From positions 3,344 to 10,689 of the forward strand of contig DCVY01000044.1 of NCBI GenBank assembly GCA_002327945.1: a stretch of 7,346 nt of DNA, given 5' to 3'. The stretch is from Acidovorax delafieldii. GTDB lineage: Bacteria; Pseudomonadota; Gammaproteobacteria; Burkholderiales; Burkholderiaceae_C. The notes beneath the pieces were generated by a model. It was given only the letters and a program-made list of their open reading frames with translations, ran no database searches and was not told the origin of the DNA. How positions within the stretch are numbered: the first letter of the stretch is position 1; every line of letters begins with the position of its first letter. Below are positions 6,412-7,346 of this stretch, piece by piece. A program made the translations under genes and the position numbers.

Positions 6412-6480
6412 ATGCTGACACTTTGCGGCGTTTCAGCCAGCAACTGCTGTAGCGTTCTATTCTTCATGGCATCCAAGTAG
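6412..6480 (+). pseudogene. Possible truncated 5' end of a glutathione S-transferase gene
   Basis: ATG 6412 opens a 22-residue frame starting MLTLCGVSASN, which resembles the start of proteobacterial glutathione S-transferases (a first beta strand, then S-N before the usual YYNKVK-like helix). After Asn11 the similarity ends abruptly, and the frame continues as CCSVLFFMASK to TAG 6478-6480. GGAG lies upstream with an 8-base spacer, so a real gene start seems to be retained and the body of the gene lost. The junction sequence CTGTAGCG equals the eight bases beside the core of repeat copy B, which might hint at a repeat-linked deletion. With only 11 matching residues this is tentative; it may be a chance small ORF. 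Confidence 0.33.
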
Positions 6481-6499
6481 GCAGCCTTGCTCCAATGCC

Positions 6500-6727
6500 C
6501 TATGACGATTCACATTGAAGCGAAAAATTGCGAGTTGCCCCGGCGATGGTGTTGACGAATGAACAGGAAAGCGAGCTGACCCGGCTGGCGCGCTCCAGGC
6601 GCACCAGCTCCAGGCTGGAATCGTTGGCCCGCACCTTGTCGCCACCCTTCTTGATGGCCTCCAAGAAATCGCGCGTGATGGGGCGCGAAGGCTGGCAGGG
6701 CGCAGGCACCCCCTGCGAGACCACCAC
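6500..6727 (-). CDS. Small unrecognised protein divergent from purU
   Basis: This 75-residue frame opens with GTG 6727, preceded by GGAG and a 5-base spacer. It reads VVSQGVPAPCQPSRP, then a helix-like RDFLEAIKKGGDKVRANDSSLELVRLERASRVSSL, then a less helical end with two cysteines. Third codon positions are strongly G/C over the first 60 codons, which supports coding. The opposite plus-strand frame shares the same third-position column, however, so the bias alone does not fix the strand. The minus strand is preferred for its ribosome site and balanced composition. An in-frame stop upstream rules out a longer version. No signal peptide, domain or family is recognised. It is separated from purU by 44 bases, a divergent arrangement. 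Confidence 0.42.
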   Translation of the reverse strand: MVVSQGVPAPCQPSRPITRDFLEAIKKGGDKVRANDSSLELVRLERASRVSSLSCSFVNTIAGATRNFSLQCESS

Positions 6728-6771
6728 GCCCGCTCCAATATTTGAGGCCTTGCTGCGACAATGGCACAGCT

Positions 6772-7346
6772 ATGACCAACGCCCACATCCTTACCCTGTC
6801 TTGCCCCGACCGCCTGGGGCTGGTGCACGCTGTCTCGGGCTTTTTGCTGGAGTACGGCGGCAACATCGAAGAAGCTGCGCAGTACAACGACCACGCCACC
6901 GGCCTGTTCTTCATGCGCGTGCAGTTCGCCTGCGACCAGCACGACCATGCCACCCTCAAGACCCGCCTGACAACCTTTGCAGAGCCCTACCAGATGCGCT
7001 GGACGCTGCACGCAACAGCCGCACCCATGAAAACCGTGCTCATGGTCAGCAAGGAAGGCCACTGCCTGAACGACCTGCTGTTCCGCTGGAAGAGTGGCCT
7101 GCTGCCCATCGACATCCGCGCCATCATCAGCAACCACCGCGACTTTTATCAACTGGCGGCCAGCTACAACGTGCCGTTCCACCACATCCCGCTGACCGGC
7201 ACGACCAAGGCACAAGCCGAAGCGAAACAGCTGGAGATTATCGAGGCCGAAGGGGCCGAACTGGTGGTGCTTGCACGCTACATGCAGATACTTTCACTTG
7301 ACCTGTGCCAAAAGTTGACGGGTCGGGCCATCAACATCCACCACAG
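6772..7346 (+). CDS. purU: Formyltetrahydrofolate deformylase, 5' part (cut by right window edge)
   Basis: The first 191 codons of PurU are present and the frame is open to the window edge. The enzyme hydrolyses 10-formyltetrahydrofolate to tetrahydrofolate and formate, balancing one-carbon and purine metabolism in the cytoplasm. An N-terminal ACT domain covers about residues 5-80 (ILTLSCPDRLGLVHAVSGFL, then GGNIEEAAQYND). The formyltransferase-like domain follows from about 86 (KTVLMVSKEGHCLNDLLFRW, ISNHRDFYQLAASYNVPFHH, LVVLARYMQILS). The last residues, AINIHH, include Asn188 and His190, which correspond to the catalytic Asn106 and His108 of PurN. The catalytic aspartate lies beyond the window. 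ATG 6772 starts the conserved N-terminus. No Shine-Dalgarno is seen, so a very short or absent leader is possible. Confidence 0.95.
   Translation, partial: MTNAHILTLSCPDRLGLVHAVSGFLLEYGGNIEEAAQYNDHATGLFFMRVQFACDQHDHATLKTRLTTFAEPYQMRWTLHATAAPMKTVLMVSKEGHCLNDLLFRWKSGLLPIDIRAIISNHRDFYQLAASYNVPFHHIPLTGTTKAQAEAKQLEIIEAEGAELVVLARYMQILSLDLCQKLTGRAINIHH

Noticed and set aside
6528..7301. A plus-strand frame running from the small ORF region through purU.
   Set aside because: It overlaps purU in a different frame, and the purU frame gives clear ACT and formyltransferase sequence while this one does not.
1..7346. CRISPR arrays, tRNA or rRNA genes, transposases or insertion sequence ends.
   Set aside because: No regularly spaced repeats, no cloverleaf or rRNA sequence, and no transposase-like protein or terminal inverted repeats with target duplications were found by eye.

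Overview
The window looks like a piece of chromosome from a high-GC betaproteobacterium, most likely of the Comamonadaceae (Acidovorax, Rhodoferax or Polaromonas type). The grounds are the strong G/C bias at third codon positions, a PhaM-type PHB granule protein, and AT-rich intergenic repeats of the kind I recognise from that family (AGCGCTTA...GCAA...AGCTAT). The assignment rests on recognition only; no search was possible.

Layout, left to right. Positions 1-110 may hold the 3' end of a plus-strand gene. A FIST-domain sensory protein (166-1485, minus) and a PhaM-like PHB granule regulator (1542-2351, minus) follow. Next comes a four-gene minus-strand cluster that reads from right to left: a small DUF2946 protein with a CPxC motif (5922-6278), a TonB-dependent outer-membrane receptor (3541-5844), a YcnI/DUF1775 periplasmic protein (2965-3513) and a PCu(A)C copper chaperone (2451-2927). 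Positions 6279-6771 are a patchwork: a candidate promoter, what looks like the decapitated 5' end of a glutathione S-transferase gene, and a small unrecognised minus-strand ORF. The right edge is the first 191 codons of purU (formyltetrahydrofolate deformylase, plus strand), cut off by the window.

The central cluster is best read as a copper acquisition operon. The receptor would bring copper, or a copper complex, across the outer membrane. YcnI and PCu(A)C would handle it in the periplasm, PCu(A)C probably passing it to cytochrome oxidase. The DUF2946 protein is a membrane-anchored or exported accessory with cysteines. Copper as the substrate of the receptor is inferred from its neighbours, not from the receptor sequence.

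The most unusual observation is that the start codon and about two thirds of the signal peptide of the YcnI-like protein are encoded inside a copy of the dispersed AT-rich repeat. A second copy, in the same orientation, lies in the same operon between the DUF2946 gene and the receptor gene. A mobile or dispersed repeat seems to have been recruited as a protein export signal.
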